The notes under the pieces: model-generated
What the model was told of the DNA's origin: nothing
Databases searched by the model: none
Seen by the model: the letters and a program-made list of their open reading frames with translations, nothing else
DNA from: Gammaproteobacteria bacterium
Lineage (GTDB): Bacteria; Pseudomonadota; Gammaproteobacteria; Enterobacterales; Alteromonadaceae
DNA: 64,000 bases
Assembly (NCBI GenBank): GCA_018222405.1
Contig: JAAFAI010000021.1
Location: 1-64,000, forward strand
Direction: 5' to 3'
Shown: positions 36,688 to 47,156 of the stretch, piece after piece
Position numbering within the stretch: the stretch's first letter is position 1
Layout: every line of letters starts with the position of its first letter
Program-made: the position numbers and the translations under genes

Positions 36688-37320
36688 GTCATCCCCGCAC
36701 GCTTTTGAGCGGGGATCTCCTCAAAAGGTTATCTAAGCTGATTCAGGGCTGTTGGTAGATCCCGGCTCGGAGGCCGATGTATGGTTTCTTTTTGAATTAG
36801 TCAGACTGTTTGGAAGACCCCGGTTCGATAATTTGGATGGCATGGCCAGCAATAGCCGACATATCACAATGCAACATATAACCGCTCTGTCATCCAAGAG
36901 TTACCTCCCCTCTCATCATCCCTTCACACACTTCCTCCGTCATCCCCGCACGCTTTTGAGCGGGGATCTCCTCAAAAGGTTATCTAAGCTGATTCAGGGC
37001 TGTTGGTAGATCCCGGCTCGGAGGCCGATGTATGGTTTCTTTTTGAATTAGTCAGACTGTTTGGAAGACCCCGGTTCGATAATTTGGATGGCATGGCCAG
37101 CAATAGCCGACATATCACAATGCAACATATAACCGCTCTGTCATCCAAGAGTTACCTCCCCTCTCATCATCCCTTCACACACTTCCTCCGTCATCCCCGC
37201 ACGCTTTTGAGCGGGGATCTCCTCAAAAGGTTATCTAAGCTGATTCAGGGCTGTTGGTAGATCCCGGCTCGGAGGCCGGGATGACTAGCTTATTTTTGAA
37301 TTAGTCAGACTGTTTCGGAG
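36688..37320. repeat. 251-bp direct tandem repeat (two full copies and a degraded third)
   Basis: Identical units begin at 36688 and 36939 with GTCATCCCCGCACGC, and a third begins at 37190, so the period is 251 bases. Copies one and two look identical along their whole length. The third matches to about 37277, then differs (GGCCGGGATGACTAGC in place of GGCCGATGTATGG) and resumes similarity in the TTTTTGAATTAGTCAGACTG segment to about 37320. Each unit begins with a palindrome ATCCCCGC..GCGGGGAT and contains a half palindrome ATCCCGGCTCGGAGGCC that is complete only in the third copy. Confidence 0.92.
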
Positions 37321-37422
37321 CACCGCCGAGGAGAGCACTGATAAAGCTGATAAGTGGGGTCTTTTCTGGTTCTGTTGTGGTGATATGACTAGCTTTTTTT
37401 GAAATAGTAAGACTGTTTGGGA

Positions 37423-37477
37423 GATCCCGGTCTTCGCGAAGCGAAACCGGGATGCCAACAGGCTCAGGCCTGTTGGC
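37423..37477. terminator. Pair of GC-rich hairpins after tktA
   Basis: Two adjacent palindromes: ATCCCGGT..AACCGGGAT (about 37424-37453) and a perfect 10-bp stem GCCAACAGGC/GCCTGTTGGC (37454-37477, loop TCAG). They lie directly downstream of the leftward tktA gene. Without a T run they are better described as REP-like 3' end hairpins that may stabilise or end the transcript. Confidence 0.55.
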
Positions 37478-37489
37478 AGCAGAGGATAG

Positions 37490-39487
37490 TTAGTTTATCA
37501 ATGCAGTGGCTTTGGCTACTACGTTTTCTACTGTGAAACCGAAGTGCTCTAGCAGTACGCCGCCCGGTGCAGATTCACCGAAGGTTTGCATACCTACCAC
37601 ATCACCGTCGATACCCACATACTTATACCAGAAGTCAGTATGGGCAGCTTCAATAGCCAGCTTTGGTACACCTGCGGGTAGCAGTGACTGTTTGTAAGCC
37701 GCATCCTGCGCATCAAACTGTTCAGTACTCGGCATAGACACTACGCGAACCGCCACGCCGTCATCTGCCAGCTTAGCTGCTGCATCTACAGCTAACGCTA
37801 CTTCTGAACCGGTAGCAATCAGCACCAGTTGCGGGGTACCTGCGCAGTCTTTCAGCACGTAACCGCCTTTGGCGATATCGGCTAACTGACTCTCGCTGCG
37901 CGCCATGGTTCTGGTGCCCTGACGAGTAAATACCAGCGCACTTGGACCCGCTTCTTTGATCAGCGCCTGGCGCCAGGCTTCGGCAGCTTCCACGGCATCA
38001 CATGGGCGCCATGTAGTCAGATTCGGGGTCAGGCGCAGGTTGGCCAGCTGTTCGATAGGCTGGTGAGTCGGGCCGTCTTCCCCCTGACCAATGGAGTCGT
38101 GGGTATAAACGAAAATCGACTTCGCTTTCATTAATGAAGCCATGCGCACAGCATTACGCGCATATTCCATAAACATCAGGAAGGTAGCACCAAACGGCAC
38201 AAAACCACCGTGCAGGGCAATACCATTCATAATAGCGCTCATACCAAACTCACGCACACCGTAAAACACATAGTTGCCGGCGGCATCATCCTGAATACCT
38301 TTTGCTTCAGGCCACAGGGTAAGGTTGGAACCTGCCAGGTCGGCACTGCCGCCAATGATTTCAGGTAGCTGACCAGCAAAGAAACCAATCGCGTTTTGCG
38401 AGGCTTTACGGGTAGCCATATCTTTCATATCAGCCTGGCACTGACGAATGTAAGTGTCGGCCTTTTCGTTCAGATCAGCAGGTACCTGCTGTTTGATCAC
38501 ACGACGCTCAAACTCAGCTGCCAGTTTTGGGTAAGCCGCTGCGTACTCGGCGAACTTAGCTTCCCATTGCTGCTCCGCGGTATTACCTTTTTCTTTGGCA
38601 TCCCACTTGGCATAAATATCTTCAGGCACTTCAAACGGTCCGTACGACCAGTCGAGTTGCTTACGCACTTCGGCGATTTCGTCGTCGCCCAGCGGCGCGC
38701 CATGACAATCGTGGCTACCCGATTTATTCGGTGAGCCGAAACCGATAACGGTTTTACAGCAAATCAGGGTAGGCTTGTCGGTAACCGATTGCGCTTCTTC
38801 AATCGCTGCCTGTAATGCCGCCTCATCGTGGCCGTCCACACCTTTAATCACATGCCAGCCGTAAGATTCAAAACGCATCGGCGTGTTGTCGGTAAACCAG
38901 CCTTCTACGTGTCCGTCAATGGAAATGCCGTTGTCATCCCAGAACGCAATCAGTTTGCCCAGCTTCAAGGTGCCGGCCAGTGAACAGGCTTCGTGAGAAA
39001 TCCCTTCCATCAGACAGCCGTCGCCGAGGAAACAGTAGGTGAAGTGGTTAACGATATCAAAATCATCCCGGTTAAACTGGCCAGCCAGGGTTTTCTCGGC
39101 AATAGCCATACCTACGGCATTAGCGATACCAGCGCCTAACGGCCCGGTTGTGGTTTCAACACCTGCAGTGTAACCGTATTCCGGATGGCCCGGAGTTTTT
39201 GAATGTAGCTGACGGAACTGTTTGAGTTCTTCAATTGTCAGGTCATAGCCACTCAGATGCAGTAAGGCATACTGAAGCATAGAAGCGTGGCCGTTAGACA
39301 ACACGAAGCGGTCACGGTTAGCCCAGTTAGGATTTGCCGGATTGTGTTGTAAAAATTGCTGCCACAGTACGGTAGCAATGTCTGCCATACCCATTGGTGC
39401 ACCAGGGTGACCTGACTTGGCTTTTTGAATTGCTTCCACTGCGAGCATACGAATAGCATTAGCAGCGACTTGAGTTGATACTGACAT
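37490..39487 (-). CDS. tktA: Transketolase
   Basis: A 665-residue thiamine diphosphate enzyme moving two-carbon units between sugar phosphates. Visible motifs are the start [15 protein letters not shown], the cofactor-binding [38 protein letters not shown] and, in the pyrimidine-binding domain, [16 protein letters not shown] and [24 protein letters not shown] stands upstream of the ATG. With tal it completes the non-oxidative pentose phosphate route used by arabinose, but it is 10 kb away with its own promoter, as expected of a housekeeping gene. Confidence 0.97.
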   Translation of the reverse strand: MSVSTQVAANAIRMLAVEAIQKAKSGHPGAPMGMADIATVLWQQFLQHNPANPNWANRDRFVLSNGHASMLQYALLHLSGYDLTIEELKQFRQLHSKTPGHPEYGYTAGVETTTGPLGAGIANAVGMAIAEKTLAGQFNRDDFDIVNHFTYCFLGDGCLMEGISHEACSLAGTLKLGKLIAFWDDNGISIDGHVEGWFTDNTPMRFESYGWHVIKGVDGHDEAALQAAIEEAQSVTDKPTLICCKTVIGFGSPNKSGSHDCHGAPLGDDEIAEVRKQLDWSYGPFEVPEDIYAKWDAKEKGNTAEQQWEAKFAEYAAAYPKLAAEFERRVIKQQVPADLNEKADTYIRQCQADMKDMATRKASQNAIGFFAGQLPEIIGGSADLAGSNLTLWPEAKGIQDDAAGNYVFYGVREFGMSAIMNGIALHGGFVPFGATFLMFMEYARNAVRMASLMKAKSIFVYTHDSIGQGEDGPTHQPIEQLANLRLTPNLTTWRPCDAVEAAEAWRQALIKEAGPSALVFTRQGTRTMARSESQLADIAKGGYVLKDCAGTPQLVLIATGSEVALAVDAAAKLADDGVAVRVVSMPSTEQFDAQDAAYKQSLLPAGVPKLAIEAAHTDFWYKYVGIDGDVVGMQTFGESAPGGVLLEHFGFTVENVVAKATALIN

Positions 39488-39696
39488 GAGTGTAATGACC
39501 CTTTGTTACTATTATATTATAAATAATAAATTGAACTGGTGGTCTAACACAACCTATAAGTTAAAAAAAAGAAGCCTCAATACACTAATCGTTAACAAAT
39601 GCCTGCTTATGAACACATTTTCAGGGCAAGGTCTGGTTATATTGGGGCAAATCTGTCACGTTATATCAGGCATGTAACGTTTCGGAGCACACTGCC

Positions 39697-40101
39697 ATGA
39701 CAGATCGCATACAAAGCCTGAATGCCGTTGGCATCCTGGTAGACGACTATGATGAAGCTATCACATATTTTACTGAGGTGCTCCATTTTACGCTCATCGC
39801 TAACGAAAAACATAAAAACGGTTTACGATGGGTATTGCTACACCCACCCGGATTATCCTCCACCGGCATAATGCTCAACCTGGCCCGTTCAAAAATGGAT
39901 AAGATTGCAGTAGGTAATCAGGCTGGCGATCAGGTGCTCTTTGTTCTGCAAACCAACGACTTCTGGCGTGACTACGAGTTTATGCAAAACCAGGGCGTGG
40001 TGTTCATAGAAACACCACGTGATGAAGACTACGGCACCGTGGCCATCTTTGAGGATCTTTACGGCAATAAGTGGGACCTGTTACAGGTAAAGGACGCCTG
40101 A
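39697..40101 (+). CDS. VOC-family (glyoxalase-like) protein
   Basis: A 134-residue protein with the paired beta-alpha-beta-beta-beta modules of the vicinal oxygen chelate superfamily: the first starts NAVGILVDDYDEAITYFTEVLHF, the second runs through FVLQTNDFWRDYEFMQNQGVVFIE and ends IFEDLYGNKWDLLQ. The Glu of the last strand is a typical metal ligand position, whereas a His is missing from the first strand (VGILVDDY), so glyoxalase I activity is uncertain. GGAG precedes the ATG. No functional link to qmcA is evident. Confidence 0.8.
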   Translation: MTDRIQSLNAVGILVDDYDEAITYFTEVLHFTLIANEKHKNGLRWVLLHPPGLSSTGIMLNLARSKMDKIAVGNQAGDQVLFVLQTNDFWRDYEFMQNQGVVFIETPRDEDYGTVAIFEDLYGNKWDLLQVKDA

Positions 40102-40201
40102 TCCAAAGCACGGTTGTTACGCCTTGATACAAATAGCCAGTACCCTGTTGAGCCGGATTAGGTTAAGCTCCAGTAGTCAAAATAGTTAGAGGCTGTAAAT
40201 C

Positions 40202-41140
40202 ATGGAAGTATTACTGGACTATATTCTCACTCCGCAACTGTTTATCCTTATTCTGGTGGTGATTTTAGTCAAATCATCCATCAAATTTGTGCCGCAAAAC
40301 CGGGCTTATTTAGTTGAACGTTTTGGTAAATACCAGTCAACCAAAGAGGCTGGTCTTAACTTTATCGTGCCGTTTATCGACCGTATTGCTGCCGACCGCT
40401 CACTGAAAGAACAGGCGGTTGACGTTCCGGAACAAAGCGCTATCACCAAAGACAATATTTCACTGCATGTCGACGGTGTACTTTATTTCCGGGTGCTTGA
40501 TCCCTACAAAGCCACCTACGGTGTCGACGATTATGTGTTTGCCGTTACCCAGCTGGCACAAACCACCATGCGTTCAGAACTGGGTAAAATGGAACTCGAT
40601 AAAACCTTTGAAGAACGCGACCAGCTTAATACCAATATAGTAACCTCGATTAACGATGCCAGTGGTCCCTGGGGTATTCAGGTACTGCGTTACGAAATCA
40701 AAGACATCGTGCCGCCTAACTCGGTGATGGAAGCCATGGAAGCGCAGATGAAAGCCGAGCGGGTGAAACGTGCGCAGATCCTCGAATCAGAAGGTGATCG
40801 TCAGGCCGCCATCAACCGTGCCGAAGGTGCTAAACAGTCAGTGGTACTGGCTGCAGAGGCCGATAAAGCCGAACAGGTACTCAAAGCCGAAGGTGAAGCA
40901 CAGGCAATTCTGGCAGTAGCCGCAGCGCAGGCTGAGGCGTTACGTAAGGTAGGTGAGGCCGCTGATACTGAAGAAGGTCAAAAAGCCATTCAGCTCGACC
41001 TGGCCACTAAAGCCATTGAAGCGAAGCAGGCGATTGCCAAAGAGTCGTCCATTGTGCTGCTACCCGACGGTAACACTGAAGCGGCCAGCCTGGTAACGCA
41101 GGCCATGGCCATTATCAATAAAATGAACAACAAAGACTAA
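40202..41140 (+). CDS. qmcA: SPFH/stomatin-family membrane protease regulator
   Basis: A 312-residue protein with an N-terminal membrane helix (about residues 6-22), an SPFH domain starting VPQNRAYLVERFGKY, and a long C-terminal helical coiled coil rich in Ala, Glu and Gln (from about 180). Segments such as DVPEQSAITKDNI and LRYEIKDIVPPNSVMEAM are characteristic of the QmcA/paraslipin group. It should form membrane-bound oligomeric rings modulating proteases or lipid microdomains. An NfeD protein follows after five bases, the usual partnership. Confidence 0.88.
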   Translation: MEVLLDYILTPQLFILILVVILVKSSIKFVPQNRAYLVERFGKYQSTKEAGLNFIVPFIDRIAADRSLKEQAVDVPEQSAITKDNISLHVDGVLYFRVLDPYKATYGVDDYVFAVTQLAQTTMRSELGKMELDKTFEERDQLNTNIVTSINDASGPWGIQVLRYEIKDIVPPNSVMEAMEAQMKAERVKRAQILESEGDRQAAINRAEGAKQSVVLAAEADKAEQVLKAEGEAQAILAVAAAQAEALRKVGEAADTEEGQKAIQLDLATKAIEAKQAIAKESSIVLLPDGNTEAASLVTQAMAIINKMNNKD

Positions 41141-41145
41141 CGCCT

Positions 41146-41607
41146 ATGGACTGGATATATGCAAATGTCACCACGGTAATGGTAGTTACCGGTTTAGTGT
41201 TGTTAATCATTGAGGTGGCGATACTAGGGTTCGCCACCTTTGTGCTGTTTTTTGTTGGTTTGGCGGCGCTTATCACCGCCGGCATTTTTTACACCGGCGT
41301 CATTGAAGCAACCTACATCAATGCCTTTTTCTGCTGTGCGGTGCTAACCGCTGTTATTGCTCTGGTGCTCTACAAGCCGCTTAAGCAAATGCAGCAACAG
41401 GTTGAAAAGAAAACGGTGAACGGAGATTTCAACGGCTTACGGTTTCGCCTGACTGAGGCTATTGCTCCCGAGGCCTCTGGTACCCATAAGTACTCGGGCA
41501 TTAGTTGGTCAGTACAATGTGATGAGCCTATCGCTGCCGGTACTGAGGTTGAGGTGACTAATGCCGAGGTGGGGATATTTCATGTCCGCCCGGCTACCAC
41601 AAAATAG
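41146..41607 (+). CDS. NfeD-family membrane protein
   Basis: A 153-residue partner of the SPFH protein. It has two to three membrane helices in the first 80 residues, a basic linker and a small OB-fold domain (about 95-150, LRFRLTEAIAPEASGTHKYSGISWSVQC) that is the NfeD C-terminal barrel, corresponding to E. coli YbbJ. It begins five bases after qmcA and should work with it. Confidence 0.85.
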   Translation: MDWIYANVTTVMVVTGLVLLIIEVAILGFATFVLFFVGLAALITAGIFYTGVIEATYINAFFCCAVLTAVIALVLYKPLKQMQQQVEKKTVNGDFNGLRFRLTEAIAPEASGTHKYSGISWSVQCDEPIAAGTEVEVTNAEVGIFHVRPATTK

Positions 41608-41631
41608 CTGAAGAAATTACGCCATCTATGT

Positions 41632-41653
41632 GGCAGTGGTTAACTCCACTGCC
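41632..41653. terminator. Hairpin at the junction of converging genes
   Basis: A perfect 8-bp stem GGCAGTGG/CCACTGCC with a six-base loop containing the stop codon of the leftward transporter gene. There is no T run, so it is a weak terminator candidate. Confidence 0.4.
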
Positions 41654-42983
41654 TTATTACAGCGCGGGCATTGAGCTCATCAAAATCACTGTTAACCTTG
41701 AGGTATAGCTGGTTCTGGCTGGCATCAAACACATATTCCACTACTCCATTTAAGCCCTCCAGTTCGGCCAACTGGCTGGCTTCAGGTTGTTTACTATTCG
41801 GCACGGTAAGGGCCACTCGCTTAAGTTTTTCGCCGGCGCGAATCCCCGCCACAATTACACACCAAACCACAGCGATAACGGCACCGGTGTAGTAGGCCGA
41901 GCTAGGGCCTGCCTGCGCTGTAACGGCACCGGAAAGAATCCCCCCCAGGAATGCACCAAAAAACTGAAAGCTGGCATAAATGCCCATGGCCGTGCCCTTC
42001 TGGCCAGCCGGTGCAATGGTAGACAGCAGCGCCGGAAAGTTTGCTTCCAGGTAGTTAAAACCGGTAAAGAATATCAGCAGGCCAGCGCCCAGTAACCACC
42101 AGCTCTGCCCCACCGAGGGCAATAGTGCAAAGGCACAACCAAGCATAATAACTGCCGCCAGCAGCATTGAGCGTGGCGTGCGGCCGCGACTGCTGCGCAT
42201 CATCATGGCGAGTAGAAATACCGATACCAATAACACCGGCAGGTAGATTGTCCAGTGGTTGTCCAGCGGCAAACCCAGCTTCACCATGGTGGAAGGCACC
42301 TGCACAAACAACAGCGTGATCATCATATGCAGCAGCATAACGCTGACATTCAAACGCCATAAATCACGAGAAGTAAACAATTGCCATACCTGGTCCATAC
42401 GCGGCAGGGTATCGGCATTAAATTGTTTGGGGCTGTCAGGCACTGCCCATTTCACCAGAGGTAAACAACACAACGCCAAAATACCGGTGACCCAGAATAC
42501 CCCGGCAAGCCCCCAACCCTCAGCAATCAGCGGCCCGATTACCACTGCGATGTAAAACGAAAAACCAATAGCAATACCAATAATTGCCATCACTTTGGCC
42601 CGCTGTTGCTCGCGGGTCACGTCGGTGGCCAATGCCATAATGGCACCGGCGATAGCCCCGGCCCCTTGCAGAATCCGCCCGGCAATCAGCCACATCATGG
42701 AATCGGCCATGGCAGCGATAATACTGCCCAAAGCGAATACGGAAAGCCCGAGTAAAATAACCGGCTTGCGCCCCCATTTATCCGACAACATCCCCATCGG
42801 AATTTGCAGCGCCGCCTGGGTTAAGCCGTAGCCGCCAATAGCCACGCCCACCAGCATCACAGAGTAGTCACTGAATTCGGTAGCAGCCACTGCCAGCACC
42901 GGCATGACCATAAATAACCCTAACATTCTCAGTACGTAAACAACGGCAAGCGTTAATGCGGCACGGACTTCAATGGCGTTCAA
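41640..42983 (-). CDS. YajR-like MFS transporter with C-terminal YAM domain
   Basis: A 447-residue inner-membrane transporter with twelve predicted helices. The MFS motif A reads GMLSDKWGRKPVI after helix two, and RILQGAGAIAGAIMALATDVTREQQRAKVMAIIG is the helix four/five region. The last 65 residues form a small soluble ferredoxin-like domain (LEGLNGVVEYVFDASQNQLYLKVN), the YAM domain that marks E. coli YajR. The substrate is unknown. It is divergent from uvrA. Confidence 0.85.
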   Translation of the reverse strand: MNAIEVRAALTLAVVYVLRMLGLFMVMPVLAVAATEFSDYSVMLVGVAIGGYGLTQAALQIPMGMLSDKWGRKPVILLGLSVFALGSIIAAMADSMMWLIAGRILQGAGAIAGAIMALATDVTREQQRAKVMAIIGIAIGFSFYIAVVIGPLIAEGWGLAGVFWVTGILALCCLPLVKWAVPDSPKQFNADTLPRMDQVWQLFTSRDLWRLNVSVMLLHMMITLLFVQVPSTMVKLGLPLDNHWTIYLPVLLVSVFLLAMMMRSSRGRTPRSMLLAAVIMLGCAFALLPSVGQSWWLLGAGLLIFFTGFNYLEANFPALLSTIAPAGQKGTAMGIYASFQFFGAFLGGILSGAVTAQAGPSSAYYTGAVIAVVWCVIVAGIRAGEKLKRVALTVPNSKQPEASQLAELEGLNGVVEYVFDASQNQLYLKVNSDFDELNARAVIRQWS

Positions 42984-43211
42984 GGTGCTTTCTTCTCTGT
43001 TATGGGGGTTAATCGGGGCGCGAATTGTAGCATAACTTGAACGCCTGTCCCTAGAGCCTGTTGGTCTTTGTACGATATTCCGCCAATAAGGTGATAGGTT
43101 TGCGACCGACTGATCTTAAACGCGTGATGCACCATATTCATACCACCACAGCCTATACCCGCGACACGGGTATATGGCATACTGTTTCTTTTGTATTCTG
43201 AACTGGTTCGA

Positions 43212-46037
43212 ATGGATAAAATAGAAGTTCGCGGTGCACGTACGCACAATCTCAAAAACATCGATATCACCATTCCCCGCGACAAACTGGTCGTTATCAC
43301 CGGTTTATCGGGTTCGGGTAAGTCTTCCCTGGCATTCGACACGCTCTACGCTGAAGGTCAGCGTCGTTACGTGGAGTCTTTATCTGCCTACGCCCGCCAG
43401 TTTTTATCGATGATGGAAAAGCCCGATGTGGATCACATCGAAGGCCTGTCTCCGGCGATTTCGATTGAACAGAAATCCACCTCACACAACCCCCGTTCAA
43501 CCGTGGGGACCATTACCGAAATTTACGATTACCTGCGTTTGATGTTTGCCCGGGTGGGCACGCCACGTTGCCCGGATCACGATGTGCCACTGGATGCCCA
43601 GACCATTTCACAGATGGTGGATAAGGTGCTGGCGATGCCGGAAGGCACCAAATTAATGCTGCTGGCCCCCATCGTTCAGGACCGTAAAGGCGAACACGTA
43701 AAAACCCTGCAGTCACTGGCTGCCCAGGGTTACATTCGCGCCCGGATAGACGGCGAAGTGTGTGATCTGTCGGATCCACCAGAGCTGGACTTACACAAAA
43801 AACACACCATCGAAGTGGTGATCGATCGCTTTAAAGTGCGCGATGATTTACAGTTGCGACTGGCAGAGTCTTTCGAAACCGCCTTGCAGCTGGCCAACGG
43901 CAACGCCAAAGTGGCCTACATGGATGACAGCAGCGAGCCGGAAATTGTCTTCTCGGCTAATTTCGCCTGCCCTCACTGCGGCTACAGCATCAGTGAACTC
44001 GAACCGCGCATGTTCTCATTCAACAACCCGGCGGGCGCCTGTGGCACTTGCGACGGTTTAGGAACGCGGCAATTCTTCGACCCGTTCAAGGTAGTAGTGA
44101 ACGACGAACTAAGCTTGTCTGGCGGTGCTATCCGCGGTTGGGACAAGCGTAGCTATTATTATTTTCAGATGCTGCAGGCCGTTGCCGATCACTACGAGTT
44201 CAGCCTCACGGCGCCCTTCGGTGAACTGAGCAAAGAGTTCCGTGACATCGTGCTGTACGGCTCTAAAGGCAAGTCGATTAATTTCCGTTACATTAACGAC
44301 CGCGGCGATATCATGGAGCGCAAGCATCCCTTTGAAGGGATCATCCCTAACATGGAACGCCGCTACCGCGAGACCGAATCGAGTACGGTGCGTGAAGAGC
44401 TGTCTAAGTTTTTAAGCCAGCAGCCTTGTAACAGCTGTGGGGGTACCCGTTTACGTACCGAAGCCCGACATGTGTTTATCGGCCAGACTAACCTGCCGAC
44501 AGTAGCTGATATGTCGATTGCCGGTGCCTTTGATTTCTTCGAAAATCTGCAACTCTCCGGCCAGCGCGCACAAATTGCCGATAAAATACTGAAAGAAATT
44601 CTCGACCGCCTGCGCTTTCTGGTGAATGTGGGGCTCAATTACCTGAGTCTGTCACGCAGTGCAGAAACCTTATCAGGGGGTGAGGCGCAGCGTATTCGTC
44701 TGGCCAGCCAGATTGGTGCAGGCCTGGTCGGCGTAATGTACGTGCTGGATGAGCCTTCAATTGGCCTGCACCAACGCGACAATGAGCGCCTGCTGAAAAC
44801 CCTCACGCACCTGCGCGATTTGGGTAATACAGTGCTGGTAGTTGAGCACGACGAAGACGCTATTCGCGATGCCGACTTCATTATTGATATTGGCCCTGGC
44901 GCCGGGGTTCATGGTGGCCAAATCATTGCTCAGGGCAGCCTTGAGGATATCGTTAATAACGAACAGTCGCTGACCGGTAAATATCTATCCGGCAAAGAGA
45001 AAATCGATATTCCGGCAGTGCGCAATCCAGCCAGGGACGATCAGTGGCTGGAACTCGCCGGCGCTACCGGTAATAACCTTAAAGACGTCACACTGCGGGT
45101 ACCAACAGGCGTTATGACCTGTATCACCGGTGTATCCGGCTCCGGTAAGTCGACGCTGGTGAATGATACATTTTATAAGATTGCCCAGCGCGAGTTAAAT
45201 AAAGCCACAACCAGCGAGCCGGCACCGTATAAATCCATGAAAGGCCTGGAGCTGCTCGATAAAGTTGTAGATATCGACCAGTCCCCTATTGGTCGTACGC
45301 CGCGTTCTAACCCGGCCACTTATGCCGGTATTTTTACGCCTATCCGGGAAATTTTTGCCGGTACACAGGAAGCCCGTTCGCGGGGCTACAAACCGGGCCG
45401 ATTCAGCTTTAACGTCAAAGGCGGACGCTGCGAAGCCTGTCAGGGTGATGGTGTGATCAAGGTAGAAATGCACTTTCTGCCCGACGTTTACGTGCCCTGT
45501 GATGTCTGTAAGGGCAAGCGCTATAACCGCGAAACCCTGGAAATTAAATTTAAAGACAAAAATATCCACGAAGTGCTGGAAATGACCATTGAGGATGCCC
45601 GGCATTTCTTCGACGCCATTCCGGCCATCGCCCGTAAACTGCAAACCTTAATGGACGTGGGTTTATCCTATGTGCGTCTGGGTCAGTCGGCTACCACTTT
45701 ATCTGGTGGTGAGGCACAACGGGTCAAACTGGCTAAAGAGCTGTCGAAACGGGATACCGGCCAGACCTTGTACATTCTGGATGAGCCGACCACCGGCCTG
45801 CACTTCCACGACATCAAACAGTTACTGGCAGTGCTGCATCGTCTGCGGGATCATGGCAATACCGTAGTGGTGATTGAGCATAATCTGGATGTGATAAAAA
45901 CCGCTGATTATATTGTCGATCTCGGTCCGGAGGGCGGCTCCGGCGGCGGGCAGATTATTGCTGAAGGTACTCCGGAAGAGGTGGCCAATAGTGATGTCTC
46001 CCATACCGGGCGATTCTTAAAACCCATGCTGAAATAG
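43212..46037 (+). CDS. uvrA: Excinuclease ABC subunit A
   Basis: A 941-residue damage-recognition ATPase of nucleotide excision repair. It has two ABC modules: Walker [15 protein letters not shown] and signature [12 protein letters not shown] in the first, [13 protein letters not shown] and [12 protein letters not shown] in the second, each with its own zinc finger ([15 protein letters not shown] and [16 protein letters not shown]). The ATG at 43212 gives the standard start [17 protein letters not shown]; there is no good ribosome binding site. No convincing LexA box was seen upstream. Confidence 0.98.
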   Translation: MDKIEVRGARTHNLKNIDITIPRDKLVVITGLSGSGKSSLAFDTLYAEGQRRYVESLSAYARQFLSMMEKPDVDHIEGLSPAISIEQKSTSHNPRSTVGTITEIYDYLRLMFARVGTPRCPDHDVPLDAQTISQMVDKVLAMPEGTKLMLLAPIVQDRKGEHVKTLQSLAAQGYIRARIDGEVCDLSDPPELDLHKKHTIEVVIDRFKVRDDLQLRLAESFETALQLANGNAKVAYMDDSSEPEIVFSANFACPHCGYSISELEPRMFSFNNPAGACGTCDGLGTRQFFDPFKVVVNDELSLSGGAIRGWDKRSYYYFQMLQAVADHYEFSLTAPFGELSKEFRDIVLYGSKGKSINFRYINDRGDIMERKHPFEGIIPNMERRYRETESSTVREELSKFLSQQPCNSCGGTRLRTEARHVFIGQTNLPTVADMSIAGAFDFFENLQLSGQRAQIADKILKEILDRLRFLVNVGLNYLSLSRSAETLSGGEAQRIRLASQIGAGLVGVMYVLDEPSIGLHQRDNERLLKTLTHLRDLGNTVLVVEHDEDAIRDADFIIDIGPGAGVHGGQIIAQGSLEDIVNNEQSLTGKYLSGKEKIDIPAVRNPARDDQWLELAGATGNNLKDVTLRVPTGVMTCITGVSGSGKSTLVNDTFYKIAQRELNKATTSEPAPYKSMKGLELLDKVVDIDQSPIGRTPRSNPATYAGIFTPIREIFAGTQEARSRGYKPGRFSFNVKGGRCEACQGDGVIKVEMHFLPDVYVPCDVCKGKRYNRETLEIKFKDKNIHEVLEMTIEDARHFFDAIPAIARKLQTLMDVGLSYVRLGQSATTLSGGEAQRVKLAKELSKRDTGQTLYILDEPTTGLHFHDIKQLLAVLHRLRDHGNTVVVIEHNLDVIKTADYIVDLGPEGGSGGGQIIAEGTPEEVANSDVSHTGRFLKPMLK

Positions 46038-46044
46038 GTGACGC

Positions 46045-46452
46045 ATGTTTGAAATGGACTTACACCCGCGCCTGAGTGAAACCGACGGCGCCGGACATGT
46101 TGGCAACACGGTTTTAGTTGTATGGTTCGAGGAAGCGCGTACGCCTTTGTACCACATTGTCATGCCGGACCTATCCATGGACACCTGGTCACTAATACTG
46201 GCCAACTACAGCGTGGATTTTTACGCCCAGATTTTTTATGGCAACCCCGTACAGATAAAAACCTGGGTAAAACGCGTTGGAAATAGCTCGTTTGAAACCT
46301 ATCAGGAAGTGTGGCAAAACGGAAAACGCTGCGCCTCCGGCACCTCGGTTCAGGTCTACTTTAATTATCAGACCGGTAAGTCCGAACCCATTCCGGACAG
46401 TATTAAAGCGGGCCTTACAAAGCACTTACTGCCCGAGCAGGGCCAGGCGTGA
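46045..46452 (+). CDS. Acyl-CoA thioesterase, 4HBT hotdog fold
   Basis: A 135-residue hotdog-fold protein of the YbgC/4-hydroxybenzoyl-CoA thioesterase family. The segment RLSETDGAGHVGNTVLVVWFEEART is the active-site helix, with Asp14 as catalytic acid candidate. It starts seven bases after uvrA and its stop overlaps the following oxygenase start, so all three may be transcribed together. The acyl substrate is unknown. Confidence 0.85.
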   Translation: MFEMDLHPRLSETDGAGHVGNTVLVVWFEEARTPLYHIVMPDLSMDTWSLILANYSVDFYAQIFYGNPVQIKTWVKRVGNSSFETYQEVWQNGKRCASGTSVQVYFNYQTGKSEPIPDSIKAGLTKHLLPEQGQA

Positions 46453-47156
46453 GCACAGACTTTATTGAAGTTATCGACAATGCCCTGGCACCTGAGCTTT
46501 GTCAGCAAATAATCGAGGCCTTCGATAATAGTAAGCACTTACAAGCCGGTCGCACCGGCGGCGGTGTGGATACCGATAAAAAGCGTTCACTGGATGTCTC
46601 GTTTAGTCAGGCCAGTGAGTTTGCGCCAATGAAAGCCGAGGTCATGCAAACGGTTGCCAGTGCCATCCATGATTACCTGAAAAAGTATTATTTTGCGATT
46701 GTTGGTCCGCTGGGGCTCACCCTGCCCGACCCGCAAACTGGCCAGCCGGTTAAGCTGAGCGCCGATAACTTCGCTGAAATTGGCATTCCGGCGCTGCCAG
46801 GATTAATGCGTCATCTGTTTCGTACCGGTGACATTAACGCCCAGCGTTATGAGAAAGGCGATGGGGGTTATCCCTACTGGCACTCTGAAGTGTTCCCTCA
46901 GAAGCCGCACAATGAGCCCTTACATCGTATTTTACTGTTCATGTTTTACCTCAATGACGTTGAGGAAGGCGGCAGCACTGACTTTTACTATCAGAACAAA
47001 TCTATTCAGCCACGGGCGGGAAGGATGGTAATTGCACCGGCTTACTTTACCCACACCCACCGTGGTCAGGTACCAGTAAGCGATCACAAATACATTTTAA
47101 CGTCCTGGGTGTTGTTCAACCGCGCCGAACAAATTTATGGTCAGGGCCAAAATTAG
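46449..47156 (+). CDS. 2-oxoglutarate/Fe(II)-dependent oxygenase
   Basis: A 235-residue double-stranded beta-helix oxygenase resembling prolyl-4-hydroxylase-type enzymes. The iron ligands appear as His145-x-Glu147 (YWHSEVFP; Glu in place of the more common Asp) and a distal His at 202 or 204 (YFTHTHRGQ), with the 2-oxoglutarate-binding basic residue likely in DHKYILTSWV. It starts with GTG overlapping the thioesterase stop as GTGA, a sign of coupling. It could hydroxylate a protein or a small molecule; the substrate cannot be inferred. Confidence 0.82.
   Translation: MSTDFIEVIDNALAPELCQQIIEAFDNSKHLQAGRTGGGVDTDKKRSLDVSFSQASEFAPMKAEVMQTVASAIHDYLKKYYFAIVGPLGLTLPDPQTGQPVKLSADNFAEIGIPALPGLMRHLFRTGDINAQRYEKGDGGYPYWHSEVFPQKPHNEPLHRILLFMFYLNDVEEGGSTDFYYQNKSIQPRAGRMVIAPAYFTHTHRGQVPVSDHKYILTSWVLFNRAEQIYGQGQN

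Larger units (their letters stand above)
36421..37489. repeat. Repeat-rich intergenic kilobase between pckA and tktA
   Basis: About 1070 bases without a credible gene. It holds the pckA promoter (near 36421-36640), several GTCATCCCCGC-type words, a 251-bp tandem duplication and, at the tktA end, GC-rich palindromes. The two identical 85-residue reading frames inside the duplication are by-products of the repeat and were not annotated as genes. Confidence 0.75.

Noticed and set aside
36752..37260. Two identical 85-residue reading frames
   Set aside because: They lie exactly in the tandem repeat, differ by the 251-base period only, have no ribosome binding site and resemble no protein; they are repeat by-products.
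43160..43211. LexA-like box before uvrA
   Set aside because: A TACTGT half is present, but the matching ACAG half at the required spacing is not.
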